From positions 558,001 to 622,000 of the forward strand of contig CALYLX010000149.1 in assembly GCA_944990035.1 (NCBI GenBank): a DNA stretch of 64,000 nucleotides, given 5' to 3'. Every line of letters starts with the position of its first letter. The stretch's first letter is position 1. The stretch is from Clitopilus passeckerianus (lineage: Eukaryota; Basidiomycota; Agaricomycetes; Agaricales; Entolomataceae). The notes beneath the pieces were generated by a model. That model was given only the letters and a program-made list of their open reading frames with translations. It was not told the origin of the DNA and did no database searches. A program made the translations under genes and the position numbers. Below, one piece after another: positions 48,873 through 60,905 of the stretch.

Positions 48873-49334
48873 TGTTACAGTTACCTTGGATACGCACCCG
48901 GACTCTTTTTCCTTTTACTCATCTACCATTACTATCCCCGCCCCGCTTACGTTTATACAATTACTCAGTACTGCTGCGCATTACTCATCCCTTTAGCTAT
49001 GATTACTCAGTATTCTCACGATCGTGGGATACTTGTACTATATTTACTTACCATGACTCGTCGTGACTCTTACTCTGACTCACTCCGAGTCATACTTACT
49101 TTTGCTTACTTAGCATTGCTGCGCAATGCCCAACCCTTAGCCCTACTCTTCATGTATAAATACTTTCACGCTTTCGGTCTTGCTTCCCCAGCTTGACCTA
49201 AAAGCCTATACATCGCTATTTGCTTTAACTTCGACTCGCTCGATTACTCTCGCTCGTCTCTACAAAGGCTGGTAGAGGACTAAGCAGCTGAACTCTTGAT
49301 ACTTGGTTGAGCACGTAGCGATACTAGCTTAACA
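48873..49334 (+). repeat. 5' LTR
   Basis: It runs from TGTTACAG to TTAACA (462 bp) and contains TATAAATA at 49155-49162, the probable promoter core of the element. Confidence 0.93.
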
Positions 49335-49811
49335 AAAGGTCAAGCTGATCTGATAGCCCGCTCATCGCAAGCGTAGGCCACAACCACCAAACCACCTGAC
49401 TGCAAGAGGTCAACTACCCTTGCAGAACCGACCGGAACCACGTCTCCCTCAAGACCGCCGAACGCCTCAACTCCCACCGGGACAGAGAGAGTAGTACAAC
49501 TTGACGACGGTACTTACTCAGAATTCGACCTTAAGACAAACCGTTGGAGACATTTGGTACCGAAAGACGAAGACCCGCGACAATATCGATTTGGCGACTA
49601 CCTTAGCAGTGCCTACTTCACCGAAGAAGTAAAGAACCCAGAACCAGAACCACAGCCAGACCCCGAACCAGAATCAGAACCAGAGCAAGAACCCGAAGAA
49701 GAATCGGAAACAGAGCAAGAACCCGAAGAAGAATCGGAAACAGAACCAGAACCCCCCAGACAGACCCAGACTCCGACACCCGCACAAACCCCGAAACAAG
49801 AACCACCAGAA

Positions 49812-50691
49812 ATGGCTCCAACCAACCCTGAACCAAAGAAACTCGCCGAACTCCGAATGGGACAACCATTTGAATATGATGGTGACCGAAGAAATGCCGA
49901 AGTTTGGTTGTTGGAAGTCAAGATGTACCTAAGCCTGAACGACCACATCTACGACAACAACAACAAGCAAATCGCTTTTGCACTTTCCTTTTGAAGAAAG
50001 GAACCGCTTTGGCATGGAAACGATCTTTCTGCCAGAACTACACAAACAAAGATAACGACATCATCCTCCCGATTTCAAACAATTCGAAAGAATTCATCAA
50101 CGCCTTCTACCCAGTAGACGGAGAAGGACAGGCATTTGCATCCCTAGACGCTCTCACGCAGAAAGGACCAATTGACGATTACATATCTCAATTCAAAGTC
50201 CTTATCTCCGCCTCCGGGATCACCGATGAAAAGGCGAAGATTGAATTCTTCCAGAAAGGACTCAACTCCAAGATCATCGAAAAGATCTATAACCTCCCCA
50301 TTCTTCCCGTCACCATTAACGGATGGTACGAACACGCTGCCCGATTTGATGCACAATGGCGTAGAGGACAGAACGTCATCCGCCGCAACAGAGGACTCCC
50401 CTATTTCCCATGCAAATCCCCAATACCCATGCCACAGCAGACCCTAACGCCATGGACATTGACGCCTTATCTTTTGAAAAGAGAAAGGAGTTAATGAAGG
50501 AAGGAAATGTTTCCGCTGTTTCAAGAAAGGACATCGCTCTCGAGAATGCCCCGAACGCAGAGGAGGAAAGCAGTCCAACACCAACTCCTATGGCAAGAAA
50601 AACATCAAAGATCTTGTCAGAACCATTAGAGCGTTGGAAGCGGAAGAATTGGAGAGCTTCTGGAATGAGCTCGATGAGGATTTTTAGAACG
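49812..50691 (+). pseudogene. gag of the gypsy element (frameshifted)
   Basis: The first ATG (MAPTNPEPKKLAEL, 49812) opens a capsid-like region with RNAEVWLLEVKMYLSL. The frame shifts near 49990, continues with ALAWKRSFCQNY and YISQFKVLISASGI, and shifts again before the zinc knuckle CFRCFKKGHRSREC (CX2CX4HX4C) at about 50505-50550. A frame open upstream of 49812 encodes a Pro/Glu-repeat stretch but has no ATG. Gag would package element RNA in the cytoplasm. Confidence 0.85.
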
Positions 50692-50737
50692 GCGGCCAGT
50701 GTCAACGTCTGAACCCGCCACAATACTGATTTCTTCT

Positions 50738-53700
50738 ATGTCGTATGCAGAACCTTTTGATAAATCTATGCGTCTACCCATTAAGGTCTCTGCTCCGAAT
50801 GAAGAAAGAACCGTTGAAACCAAAGCACTAGTCGACTCAGGTGCTCAAGGACTATTCATCGACAAAGAATTCGTCGCCCGCCATCGAATCAAAACACATC
50901 CCCGACAACCTCTCACTGCCAAGAATGTTGACGGCACTATCAACAAAACAGGGCAAATCACCCATTACACCTGGGTCGATATAGGGATAGGGAAACACAA
51001 AGCGTCAGAACGGTGCCTGGTCACCGGATTAGGGAATGAACACCTGATCCTCGGACTCCCATGGCTGAAGCGAACAAATCCAGAAATCAACTGGCAAAAG
51101 GGGACACTATTCATTAATCCCAAACGCGTCAAGACATCCCCGCTACGCACGGCCCTTGCCCGAGTCCAGATCAGACGACTAGCTGCAACAGAGGAATCAC
51201 GCCCAGACATTTCCAATGTACCCAACGAACCCGAACCCATTGAAACACCCTTAGAAGAACCCAATGCCGAACAAGACCTGGTTATTGCCTATGTGAAAGG
51301 AGAGCCAGTGATGGGGATATTCGAACGAGCCAATTCCCCATTGACGAATGAACATCGAGAACCAGAAATCAGAAGAATCCGAGCTGCAAATATCTCCCGA
51401 ATCACCCGAGATAGAGGATCACTGCGATTCGTCCCGACCCAGAACGTCTGGATTCGCGCCAAGACGTCCATCTCCCAGACCCTAGAACATCAGAAAACCG
51501 AAGAGGTCAAGAAGAAACTCGAAGACCTCATTCCCCCCGAATACCACGAATTCAAGAAAGTCTTTGAGAAAGAAGCATCAGAACGATTCCCCCCATCTCG
51601 GCCTTGGGATCACGCCATTGATCTCAAACCAGACTTTGTTCCGAAAGACTGCAAGGTCTACCCTCTCAACCCAAAGGAGCAAGCCGAAATGGACAAATTT
51701 CTCGAAGAAAACTTACGGAAAGGATACATCCGACCCTCGAAATCACCTCAAGCATCACCCTTCTTCTTTGTAGCGAAGAAAGAAGCAAACGCACTACGAC
51801 CCTGCCAAGATTACCGATATCTCAACAGTGGAACTGTCAAGAATGCCTACCCCTTACCACTAGTCAGCGACCTACTCGACAAACTCAGAGGAGCAAAGAT
51901 TTTCACAAAACTAGACATCCGATGGGGATATCATAATGTCCGGATCAAAGAAGGAGACGAGTGGAAAGCAGCCTTCAAAACAAATCGAGGCTTGTTTGAA
52001 CCCACCGTCATGTTCTTTGGACTATGCAACTCCCCAGCCACGTTTCAAGCAATGATGAACCACATCTTCAGAGACATGATCGATGAAGGATGGTTAATCA
52101 TCTACATGGATGACATGTTACTCTTCTCTAAAGACCCAAGAGAACATGAGAAGCGCACCAAACGGGTACTCCAAGGCTGATGGAACACAACCTGTTCCTC
52201 AAAGCTGAGAAATGCAAATTCAACGTGACAGAAGTCGAATTCCTTGGAATGATCATATCGCCAGACAAGATCCACATGGACCCGACTAAACTCGATGGGA
52301 TAAAGAAATGGCCAACCCCGACCACCGTAAAAGTTCGGTCCTTTTTGGGATTTGGCAACTTACCGAAGGTTCATAGGGAAATATGCGGAACTAGCCCGAC
52401 CCTGAACAATCTCACCAAGAAAGATCAGCCCTTTACATGGGGACAGGAACAAGAAGAAGCATTCGAAGCCCTAAAGAAAAGGTTCGCGGAGACACCCGTA
52501 CTCACGATGCCCGATCCAACGAAACCATTCACCATTGAATGTGATGCATCCAAGTGGGCAACAGGAGCAGTGCTACGCCAACGAGACGAAAATAACGACT
52601 GGCACCCTTGTGGATACATCTCTCACTCCTTCCCCAACCGAACGGAACTACGAAATCTACGACAGGGAACTACTCGCTATAGTCAGAGCACTGGAGACTT
52701 GGCGACACTATCTACAAGGATCAGCCCACCCTGTCACGGTATTCTCCGACCATAAGAACCTGACCTACTACCGAACGCCACAGAAACTTAGCCGACGACA
52801 GGCACGATGGAGTTTACTCTCTCCCAATATGACCTAAACCTAGTCCATGTACCAGGAACTCAGATGGTCCAATCTGACGAACTATCCCGACGAGCAGATC
52901 ACATTCTAGACCACGACACCGACAACGAAGACATCACCATGCTACCTGATAAACTCTTCATCCGAACAATTGACACCGAACTTAAGGCGGAATTTGCCGA
53001 ACACATGATGAAAGACGAATTCTTCACGGAAGCAATACGACACCTGAAGAACCACTCTACCCCCATCAAATCGGCTTTAGCCGACTGGAAAGTAGAGAAC
53101 TCTCTCCTCTTCTTCCGAGGGCGATGCTACGTCCCTAATGACGCTACCCTACGACGAAGCCTCATACAGAAGTATCATGACGCACCTATGGCCGGGCACC
53201 CAGGAGCATTCAAGACGATGGAGTTAATTTCCGAACACTACTGGTGGCCCAGAATGTTTGGAACTGTCAAATCCTACGTTGATGGATGTGCCCTTGCCAA
53301 CAGATGAAGGTCAATACACACCCCACGGCACCTCCCTGAACCCAGTCAAATTTACCGCCACACGACCCTTCGAACTTGCCTCTACAGATTTCATCACTGA
53401 TCTTCCTGAGGTTAACGGTTACGACTCACTCATGGTCGTGGTAGACCATGGCCTTAGTAAGGGGGTAATTTTGATCCCTTGCAAGAAGACCATTGACGCC
53501 CTAGGCACTGCCAACAACTACCTGGATGCTGTCTACAGAAGATTCGGACTTCCTGACAAACTGATATCCGATAGAGGTCCACAATTCGCATCCAAAGTAT
53601 TCCAAGAACTAGGACGACTCCTAGGAATCAAACTTTCCCTGACAACCGCATATCACCCACAAGCAGATGGAGAAACCGAACGCGTCAACCAAGACATTGG

Positions 53701-54418
53701 CGCTTATCTCCGACTATTCTGCGCCAACAACCCCGAGAAATGGCTAGAACTAATTCCCCTAATGGAATTCGCCCATAACAAACGTGTTCATGCCGTCACC
53801 GCACAAACTCCATTCTACCTAATGAACGGAGCAGAACCACGTGCTATTCCCCTTCCATATCAGAAGACCAATGTCCCTGCTGCGGAAACCCGAATGAAAG
53901 AACTTCAACAGGCACGAGACGAAGCCGCGGCCGCCCATGAACTTGCGAGACGAAAGATGGCCGAACGTGTCCGAAGTAACTTCAAACCATTTGAACAAGG
54001 ACAGAAGGTTTGGTTGGAAACAACTAACCTAAAACTGGCATACTACTCAAAGAAGTTCACGCCACGACGAGAAGGCCCCTTCACGATCAAAGAAGTTCTA
54101 GGTCCGCTGACCTACAGATTAGAACTACCCCGAGCATGGAAAATTCACCCTGTGTTCCACGCCACCCTCCTCACACCATACAAGGAAACCGAGACACATG
54201 GGCCCAATTTCCTAGAACCGCCACCTGACCTCATCAATCAAGAAGAAGAATGGGAAGTGGAAGAAATTGTCGCACACAAACGACATCGTGGGAAGATCCT
54301 TTACAAGATCAAGTGGAAAGGATATCCGACATCGGAGAACTCATGGGAACCTGTGAGAAACCTCCAGAACGCCAAGAAGACCCTTGAAGCATATAAGAAG
54401 AGGAAGAACATTCGGTGA
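50738..54418 (+). pseudogene. pol of the gypsy element: protease, RT, RNase H, integrase, chromodomain (frameshifted)
   Basis: The protease active site is ALVDSGAQG near 50825-50850. Reverse transcriptase has KLDIRWGYHNVRIKEGDEWK and the catalytic IYMDDMLLFS. A one-base loss near 52175 breaks the frame just after RT. Further shifts lie near 52350 (two compensating), 52630 and 52810, within RNase H ([26 protein letters not shown]), and another near 53290 in the integrase zinc region. Integrase has the DDE residues in STDFITDLP, SDRGPQFAS and QADGETERVNQ. The C-terminal chromodomain (EEWEVEEIVAHKRHRG through YKIKWKGYPTSENSWEP) would direct insertion toward particular chromatin. Confidence 0.93.
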
Positions 54419-54468
54419 ATCTCCATCAACCCACAGCACTTCGCCGAAGCAAACACATCTTGCTTATA

Positions 54469-55350
54469 ATGTCCTCCAATGTCTCTTCCTACGACCGCAC
54501 CATCATCCTTAACACCTTCAAAACCGATTCCGCTGTTACGACGCTCCGTACGAACACTGCCTGGAGCAACAACGACAACCTCCTCACCGAAGTGGCAGAG
54601 CGGGGCTCAGCCTACCACGACCGAAGAACCGAATTCCGCAACGAAGTGGCTCGTCTACGCCACCTATATTCGAAAACCCTTGAAGAACTTGATCGAGCTC
54701 TTGACAGCTCTGACCAACGCACGGAGGAAACCCTCACCGACCTCTTCTTCGCTGCCGGAGGTACAGCCTTCCTTGATCAGCACTATCCTGAACGACAAAG
54801 TTGGTTCCCCAACCCGAAGGAGACAGATTTCGAAACCCTTGCCGCCAATCCCTGGGGGCCTGAGGAAGATCAAACCACCGAAGAACCGACGATTCTCACG
54901 GCACGTCAGGTTCGAGGAACCCTCCAAGAATTCCCCCCCGTCACCAACCTTGCTACCGCCGCCAAGATAAAGCACAATCCCTTCATTCAAACTACACCCG
55001 AGGATCAAGATAGCGACAAGGAAAACGTCAACCCAAATGTCAAACCCACCGACACCTTACCTCTCCGCATTCGAAAGCCCACCAGAGTCAGATTCGCCAA
55101 CTCTGGTGAACCCTCTTCCTCAACGATCTCGTCACAGAAGGCGCCGCGTACCGGATACCTTGCCAACCAGCCACCACCGCCCAGACACTTCCGATGCTAT
55201 GTTTGCGGAGGCAGACATCGACAATACCATTGCTTTCGTTTTGTTTGTCGTCTGTGTCATCATCGCGGCCCAGGCCATTACCCGGTTAACTGTCCACAAC
55301 GCTATTGGAAGAACATAGACCGCCATTTCTGGGGCAAGAAGAAGAATTGA
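54469..55350 (+). CDS. Third ORF of the gypsy element, cysteine-motif protein
   Basis: The frame is open for 293 residues from the ATG at 54469 (MSSNVSSYDRT), starting 51 nt after the pol stop. It is intact in this copy. The N-terminal half is helical and charged (RTEFRNEVARLRHLYSK); the middle is Pro/Ser-rich. The C-terminus has a double Cys/His array, CYVCGGRHRQYHC and CRLCHHRGPGHYPVNC, resembling but not identical to retroviral zinc knuckles. It ends in a basic tail. I do not recognise it. A nucleic-acid-binding accessory role is inferred from the cysteine array and position. In the minus-strand copy (61.6-64 kb) the same ORF is broken by loss of two bases in a C-run. Confidence 0.75.
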   Translation: MSSNVSSYDRTIILNTFKTDSAVTTLRTNTAWSNNDNLLTEVAERGSAYHDRRTEFRNEVARLRHLYSKTLEELDRALDSSDQRTEETLTDLFFAAGGTAFLDQHYPERQSWFPNPKETDFETLAANPWGPEEDQTTEEPTILTARQVRGTLQEFPPVTNLATAAKIKHNPFIQTTPEDQDSDKENVNPNVKPTDTLPLRIRKPTRVRFANSGEPSSSTISSQKAPRTGYLANQPPPPRHFRCYVCGGRHRQYHCFRFVCRLCHHRGPGHYPVNCPQRYWKNIDRHFWGKKKN

Positions 55351-55383
55351 AGTCAGGTGACTTCAACGCTAGCGAGAGGGTAA

Positions 55384-55842
55384 TGTTACAGTTACCTTGG
55401 ATACGCACCCGGACTCTTTTTCTTTTACTCATCTACCATTACTATCCCCCCCGCTTACGTTTATACAATTACTCAGTACTGCTGCGCATTACTCATCCCT
55501 TTAGCTATGATTACTCAGTATTCTCACGATCGTGGGATACTTGTACTATATTTACTTACCATGACTCGTCGTGACTCTTACTCTGACTCACTCCGAGTCA
55601 TACTTACTTTTGCTTACTTAGCATTGCTGCGCAATGCCCAACCCTTAGCCCTACTCTTCATGTATAAATACTTTCACGCTTTCGGTCTTGCTTCCCCAGC
55701 TTGACCTAAAAGCCTATACATCGCTATTTGCTTTAACTTCGACTCGCTCGATTACTCTCGCTCGTCTCTACAAAGGCTGGTAGAGGACTAAGCAGCTGAA
55801 CTCTTGATACTTGGTTGAGCACGTAGCGATACTAGCTTAACA
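55384..55842 (+). repeat. 3' LTR
   Basis: The LTR is 459 bp, TGTTACAG...TTAACA, with TATAAATA at 55663-55670. A purine-rich stretch (gcgagaggg) directly precedes it and may be the polypurine tract. A 7-bp inverted repeat (gaagtca/tgacttc) lies just upstream. Confidence 0.93.
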
Positions 55843-58800
55843 GGATTTGCATTTCGATCGAGTTTTCTTCATTTCTAAACTCTTTCCAGGACTTATAGTA
55901 GTTCTTGATGTGTTCAGGGAGCTATAGGATAGGATTAGCACGATTCATGCCATCAATTAGTATCAGTGCTAACTAGAATACATGCCTTGTAGAAAATAGT
56001 CTTCCCATTTACGTGTTTTGACTATTCGCAGGTAAAGGAGATCCAATTTGGTTGGGAACGTGATGCGTCAATTTGGGAAAGCAGCTTTCGGAAGAGGGAT
56101 CGCTCGGCACTTGTATGGATGGGCAGAATTGCGACCCGAGTTTGCTGAAGGTTTGCGAGATTGAGATGGAGAATTTTCTCCTCACGAGCAAATTCTGGTG
56201 AGAACGGCTCCATGTTCAGTGTTTGCCGAGATAGGGTTGACAAGGGCAGAATGCCAAAAGTCTCTGGCGAACGGATGTAGTTGTCTCCGTTCACCCAGCC
56301 TGCCATTGACGGCTCCACTATATCTGGAGGGAAAGCTGCACTCGTAATGTCAATGAGTTTCATTAGACGATTACGGGTCCAGATATCAAATGAGCCCTGA
56401 TAGAGCTTTCCTGTTCGATTGAATGTTCCAACCTAGGACCAAGATTAGATGTGATATCGACTCGCGATGTAGACAGGTATTAAACATACTACAAGGTTAT
56501 GGGTGAGGCAAAAGTCTCGAATGAGATTAACGGCAAGACGAGGGGATGTGTTGTATGATCCATATCGTCGGGCAATGCTCTGATGAACCCCGCCCTCGAT
56601 GCTATTGGTGCCTCGCATACAACGGTATATTGTGAGCCCGTTCTTGTCCTTCTTCTGAGCAACGTAGAAGTCAACGCCTGGGGGATCAGAGTAGTATCCA
56701 AGACGTATATTCTCGAGGACGTTCTGGGCCTTCTCCCAGGAAGCTTTGTTGAAGAGAGGTTGCCCCGTAGTAGCATCAACAAGTGGACCATATGTCTTAA
56801 AAACATTATACACAAGGTGATATAGGGAACTAGCGCAAGGAACATAACGACGAACACATTTCCAGACCCAGTCTGGATTATATAGAACCATCTGGGACCA
56901 AGAAATACCACGTTTAGCAAGCACAACTTCAACAGCCTTCTTGTCGCTTTCATTGGGCTGGAAAATCACATCACGAAGTGCTCGCATAAACGGGCTACGA
57001 AGTCCATGATGAATTGGAATTTTAAACTGATCCATCAGGTGCCAGAGATCTCCGAGGACACGAGATCGAACCTCAGTGTCTTCAAAGGTGGCAGGTAAAG
57101 ATGGCCCATCAGGACCAAACCCTAGGAGCTCGTCAATGTCAATGCCTATGGCACGAATTGAATCATTGACAGATTGCTCAGTCTCAGCATCGTAAGGAAG
57201 GGAGACAGGCCATTGTGCAGCTCCAGATCCTTGGAATTCACCATCGCCAGAGGTTGCAGCTACAGAAGACTCAACTGCAGATACAGAGCCGCCTGATCGT
57301 GCATAAACACTCTCAGTAGCTTCGTAAGGCGGGGATGTAGGGAGAGTGGAGGGTGGAATAGCGGGTAGTTGGGAGTGAGGGATGAGCTCGACATCCTTGG
57401 TGCTGCAGAGAAGTCCAACGGGGAGTGCAGAACTGAAGGCACTTATTGGGGTTTCAACCCGGTTATGAAGTAATTCTCGTCGAATGAGATAACCGGGCTG
57501 GGTGATATGGGTAATGTTCACGATAACACGATTAGCAGTCAGGCTAACCTGTTTGAAGGTGGGAGGGCGATCTGGTGCAATCACACCAAAGGCAACAATC
57601 GACATCCGGTCTCGAGAAAGAAGCTTCACGGGGGATCCTGCTGGAGTAATTGCAGATGCATACTCTGGTGCAGAGAGGGACGAGAAGGCGTCTCGGAGGG
57701 CCCAAGCTGCATATGCATCGAGCACAGCATAATGGATCTGTGATTCTGATAGGGTGAGGTCGTCCCAGGCTGGGCTGACCCGGATGGCCTCGGCTTTAGG
57801 GAGATACTGGCGGAGAACGGTGGTGACAAGCTCGGCGAGGCTGGTGTTTGATTTGTTGACAAGATTCCTCTGACGAGCAAGTGTACCAATCTCGACGGCA
57901 CCCACAAAAGGAGGGTCATTGTCACCAAAGTTGCAGTCACGGTAGAGTTTGGTGAAGTCGGCCTTGATGTGGACACCCCATTTCCGAACACGCTCAGACC
58001 TCATCAAGACGAGCAGCATGTGAGGCGGGCTCAGAAACCCATCTTTTCGTATGAAATTTGAGAGCTATAAAGAAAAGATTTAGTGTCTTATGATTTGAGT
58101 TGCAACAAAAGAAGACACACCCGGATGAGGTAGATACATCCCGAATATGCAATAGTAACGAGCCCAACACGATGGACGATCCCTTCTGACCGCTCAACAG
58201 ACCATTCCATATCCATAGCAATGTCCACAGACTGATCATGAGGTAGTTTGGCGAGATTTTCCATAAACTCGTTAAGTCGGTTGTTGATGAGGTAGACAGT
58301 GTCGAGAATGGAAATATCCCAGTCAGATGGGACCTTGAGAAGCGGGAGCGAGGTTTGTAGGGGGATAGGGTGGACGTCTTTCCTCATAGATGGAAAGATT
58401 CTTTCGAGCTCATTTTTATCAGCGCGAACATTATCCGTCATAACGGCCTCAATGACTCCGTGTCCGTACATCCTGAGCGACTCCGAAATCTTCGCCAGGG
58501 CGGGCATAAACTGGTCATGAGCTTTTGTTGGTGTCAGCGTCATCTGGCGCACTTCAACATACTCATTTGTTGCAGTATGAAGCGCGCCAAAGACTGGCTC
58601 TCCACAGACTTTGCCAAGGTGTTTTGGTACCTGATGAAGCATTCTGGAGTCAATATGTAGTGTGGTATGACCGTAAATAATGCTCACCTTATGGCTGTGG
58701 TCAATAGCTAAGAGACGGGCGGACAGCATGGCCATTCGCTGGTCGATCTCGTCGCTGTGGGCCTCGATAACAGAGTTGTAGAGGTCGCAAAAATAGCGAC

Positions 58801-60905
58801 CCGATGGGACATAGCCTGCATAGCCATCTTGGTCATCCCAAGCGCCGAAACGTCGGTGCTTTGTGAGGATCCCAAAAGTTTGGATAGACTTGAGGCGCAT
58901 GTTCACGAGTTCGTAGTATTGGAGCTGAAGCTGCTCGTAATGACGGATATGGAGGGTGCGTATGTGCGCTGCAAACGGGGTTGGGCCCATTCCTCGTTGA
59001 AAAGATGATCGAAGAATAGCAAAGAGTCGGTCCGTGACCCCACTTCGACGAGTGAGATGAAAGGTGAATTGGCTCGAAAGAGCCGGTGGCAGTATGTTGA
59101 GGACGGCAGGAGACCAGCTCTGATAGGATTTGTTGCATTGGCTGCAGCGATAGCGATAGCCTATAATGTAGATGTTTCTGTCGACATCGACAACACGTCG
59201 TGGGGCATCAGGCCAGCTGTGATGCTGGAGATAGACTTCTCCGCCTTTCTGGTATGTCCGTCCCATTTTCTTGCAATCAGGACACGGGATCTTGCCTAGA
59301 ACATGGGGTAACCACACGAAGAATTCAGGTGTGTACCAGTCTTTCGGTTCAATTTGAGTTGTCTTTGCAGTCGTGAATATGGGGTTCTTAGCTGGGATCA
59401 AAAAGTAGCCTGCGTCGTAGCAGGTTGGCTTGCCAGATGGATTCGTTGTCATCTCATTACGCAGCTTCTCTCGCAACTCTCGATATACAGAACTGAGGCC
59501 GGTGGGAACAATGACCGTGATAAGCGAGGAGGCGAAGGACTGCTGTCGTCAACGACGACAGCAGTTAATGAGGGTGCTGCTGGTGTAGCAACACCAGCAC
59601 CCTCATCCTCCTCGTCGTCCTCATCAAATGGTGGTCCTACATCCTCGCCGTCATCCAGATCATCTCCTTCCCCCATGAGCCTATCAAATTCATCTACCTC
59701 CCCCTCCATGTTGTCCTCCGCATCTTCGAAGCTCAAGAGTGAGTCGAGATCAACTTTTGAAATGTAGGGCATGGTCCCCGAGGCCGTTTTTGACGCAGTA
59801 ACGGCTTCTTGAGCTGCGAGCGTGGCGCGGACTGGAATTATACCAGTAAGCATGCATTACACAACCAGAATAAATTGAATACTCACCAGGAAATCCTCTA
59901 TTGCTCTCCTGGGCTGCCTCGCTGGTCAAAGAGTGGTCTCTTGTGTCAACTAGTACAGGGTTAGAGTCAGCACATCATTGGTAAAGGAAAAGATTATGAA
60001 CTCACAGTCTTGGGTACCTGTTGGGAGATCAACATTCACAGGCACCGTGCTTGCGGATCTATCTTCGCCTGAGCACAGTTACATTAGTCGTGCTCGTAAA
60101 ACTCAATTGAAATGTACATACTCTGTATTTCAGCCGCAGCCTGTGATGTTCCGGACGGTTGTCGAGAGACGGAAGGCGGTTGAGCTGTCAAAGTTAATAG
60201 ATTGTATGAGAAACAAATGAATATACCGGGAATAAGAGAATACGCACCTGGAGGCTCATATCGCTCCTCTGAGTCCACGCGTTCGAGCGGAATGGCACCT
60301 TTCCGCTCGAAGAACGCTGGAAACAATAGTGAGTGGTTTTTTCAGAAGTCAAAGAGTGGTTCAGTTACCTTTGATGGAAGATTGACGCCCAGCGCTAGGC
60401 GCTCCTTGCGTCGATGGCTGTTGGCTCATCCGAGTTGGTGGTTGGTGCGGGGTACTTGCACCGGATTGACCTCCATCTTGCTGCTGCGGTGAAGGCCGTG
60501 CATTTTCGTCTCCATAAGTTCTGGAGTCCGAATTTGAGCGCAATCGCGCAGAGGGTGGGTTGGGAAGGAGGGAGACGACAGGTTCTGTGATAATCAAGTC
60601 AGTGATGCTTTCGATGATATAGAGCAAGGCGGGACTTACCGTTGGCAACAACCGGATTATCAGGACCCGCGTCAACAGCTTTTAATTGACGCGTTTCCGT
60701 GTCAGAACTCCATCATTGACACAGTCAAGGGAAGCTTACCTTTTGCAGCCAGCGGAGGTACCACAGGCGCCTCTGCATGGAGTTTCCTCGGTCTTCCAAC
60801 AGGTCTCTTGTCGTTCCCAGCGCCTGGTTTGTTCTTGCTCCCTTTAGGCCGGCCTACTGGCCGTTTCCCCTCCTTCGGCGTCGAGTCTTGTTTGGGTGGG
60901 GACAT
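55836..60905 (-). CDS. AT-hook / zinc / DDE-transposase-like / DEDDy exonuclease protein, 3' end cut by LTR
   Basis: The ATG at 60905 begins MSPPKQDSTPKEGKRPVGRP and gives two AT-hooks (RPVGRPKGSKNK, RPVGRPRK). An acidic linker (59.5-59.9 kb) follows. The exon at 59476-58088 has CPDCKKMGR and CSQCNKSY (zinc site), then LLAIDHSHKVSIIYGH and IEAVMTDNVRAD, spaced about 90 residues like the first two acids of a DDE nuclease. Next comes a 3'-5' exonuclease domain: DIAMDMEWSV (DxE), GVHIKADFTKLYRD and HYAVLDAYAAW (the YxxxD of DEDDy enzymes). Downstream, RCMRGTNSIEGGVHQSIARR supplies a candidate final Glu. The last exons (HNL to VGTFNRTGK, then LPEHIKNYYKSWKEF after a GC-AG intron) run into the LTR end. 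One junction near 59.48-59.55 kb is unresolved (intron or frameshift). No terminal inverted repeats were found. It is either a transposon ORF or a domesticated gene. Confidence 0.75.
59541..59605. repeat. Two adjacent hairpin-forming inverted repeats
   Basis: The first is ctgctgtcgtc-aac-gacgacagcag (11-bp perfect arms). The second has arms starting gagggtgctg and ending cagcaccctc, with one small bulge. They lie inside the acidic-linker exon of the AT-hook/exonuclease gene. Confidence 0.75.

Larger units (their letters stand above)
48873..55842 (+). mobile_element. Full-length Ty3/gypsy chromovirus (damaged)
   Basis: The element is 6970 bp with LTRs at 48873-49334 and 55384-55842. The LTRs differ only by small indels in a T-run and a C/G-run, so insertion was recent. 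Internally, in order: an acidic leader, gag with a zinc knuckle, protease, reverse transcriptase, RNase H, integrase with C-terminal chromodomain, then an extra ORF with cysteine motifs. The integrase-last order and chromodomain place it in the chromovirus branch. Gag and pol carry several single-base frameshifts, so this copy is not autonomous as read. Its outer flanks (TGCGT left, GGATT right) do not match each other. Confidence 0.95.

Noticed and set aside
48654..49196. Protein-like frames over the LTRs, repeated at each LTR copy
   Set aside because: They recur identically in every LTR because the DNA is repeated; they have no domain and are interrupted by the LTR promoter region.
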